In this document: piece by piece, positions 63,802 through 64,000 of the stretch
How positions within the stretch are numbered: the first letter of the stretch is position 1
How the letters are laid out: the number at the start of each line of letters is the position of its first letter
Assembly: GCA_019359675.1 (NCBI GenBank)
Contig: JAHHGX010000065.1
Coordinates: 496,001-560,000, forward strand
Reading direction: 5' to 3'
Length of the DNA stretch: 64,000 bases
Origin: Calothrix sp. FI2-JRJ7
Lineage (GTDB): Bacteria > Cyanobacteriota > Cyanobacteriia > Cyanobacteriales > Nostocaceae
The notes under the pieces: model-generated
Told to the model about the DNA's origin: nothing
Databases searched by the model: none
Seen by the model: the letters and a program-made list of their open reading frames with translations, nothing else
Position numbers and translations under genes: made by a program

Positions 63802-64000
63802 TAACTTTCTGCTGTGGCTTGTTCTTTGGATGTGGTTGGGTTTTGTTTGTTTAAGACTTGTAGAATAACTAGTCCTGATAGGGTACTTAGTGCTATTGCT
63901 AACCATGCAGTTTGGGCTATGTTAGGTGATTGGTCTACTGCCCAACCACCGACAATGGGACCGATTACGTATCCTATTGTCCAGCATTGATAGGCTATTG
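63801..64000 (-). CDS. MFS transporter, C-terminal part
   Basis: The last 66 residues of a gene that continues past the window: a membrane helix pair (WTIGYVIGPIVGGWAVD, WLAIALSTLSGLVILQVL) and a polar end (KQNPTTSKEQATAES). Typical end of a major-facilitator transporter (MFS, 12 TM). Substrate unknown; stop TTA/TAA at 63801-63803. Confidence 0.75.
   Translation of the reverse strand, partial: IAYQCWTIGYVIGPIVGGWAVDQSPNIAQTAWLAIALSTLSGLVILQVLNKQNPTTSKEQATAES

Overview
The window is a stretch of chromosome from a filamentous, heterocystous-type cyanobacterium. The evidence is psaD next to trpE, the ferredoxin-thioredoxin reductase variable chain ftrV, the DUF2605/DUF2973 pair, Uma2 proteins, many large hybrid histidine kinases, and families of short dispersed repeats typical of Nostocales-like genomes. 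The DNA is AT-rich (about 40% GC). GGCGCC is scattered roughly every 600 bases, while the usual cyanobacterial HIP1 octamer GCGATCGC was seen only once, inside ftrV. No tRNA, rRNA or CRISPR array was seen.

Layout. 1-10 kb: end of an Ala-rich protein, a DAHP synthase (aroF) behind a leader with an aromatic-rich 21-residue peptide and a terminator, a J-domain/pentapeptide protein, a glutathione peroxidase, an epimerase/hydrolase pair, an AlkA-like glycosylase, a Uma2 protein, a PIN/Phd toxin-antitoxin pair and thrS. 10-20 kb: DUF2605 and DUF2973 genes, a glycogen-debranching-type enzyme, a GT4 glycosyltransferase, a DICT-domain histidine kinase, psaD and trpE. 20-32 kb: aldehyde dehydrogenase, an accessory stretch (aspartic-protease-like protein, truncated ATPase gene beside a small terminal-inverted-repeat element, hicBA, Uma2, a gene with two frameshifts), purS-purQ, a Fur/Zur-type regulator, a PP2C phosphatase and ftrV. 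32-45 kb: YdcF-type membrane protein, a two-domain kinase-like protein, purA-rplY, a membrane histidine kinase, an adenosine-deaminase-like protein, mutL, solitary antitoxin-like genes, a compact HNH cassette with two very small ORFs, and nagZ. 45-58 kb: a signalling block with a TPR protein, REC-GAF-kinase, a 1347-residue CheB-CheR-PAS-kinase-REC fusion, an HD protein, a GAF/PAS kinase and a NarL-type regulator. 58-64 kb: a nucleoside deaminase, an ion channel ending in a zinc ribbon, a secreted TPR protein, a beta-helix protein with SLH domains, a PIN toxin-antitoxin pair and the end of an MFS transporter.

How genes work together. aroF feeds chorismate synthesis and trpE draws from it for tryptophan. 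The aroF leader looks like classical ribosome-mediated attenuation responding to Phe/Tyr/Trp supply. purS, purQ and purA serve purine synthesis. The 45-58 kb block carries candidate sensor and output proteins, but their wiring cannot be read from sequence. Several repeat families sit in gaps between genes and in some places supply the stop codon or last residues of a gene.
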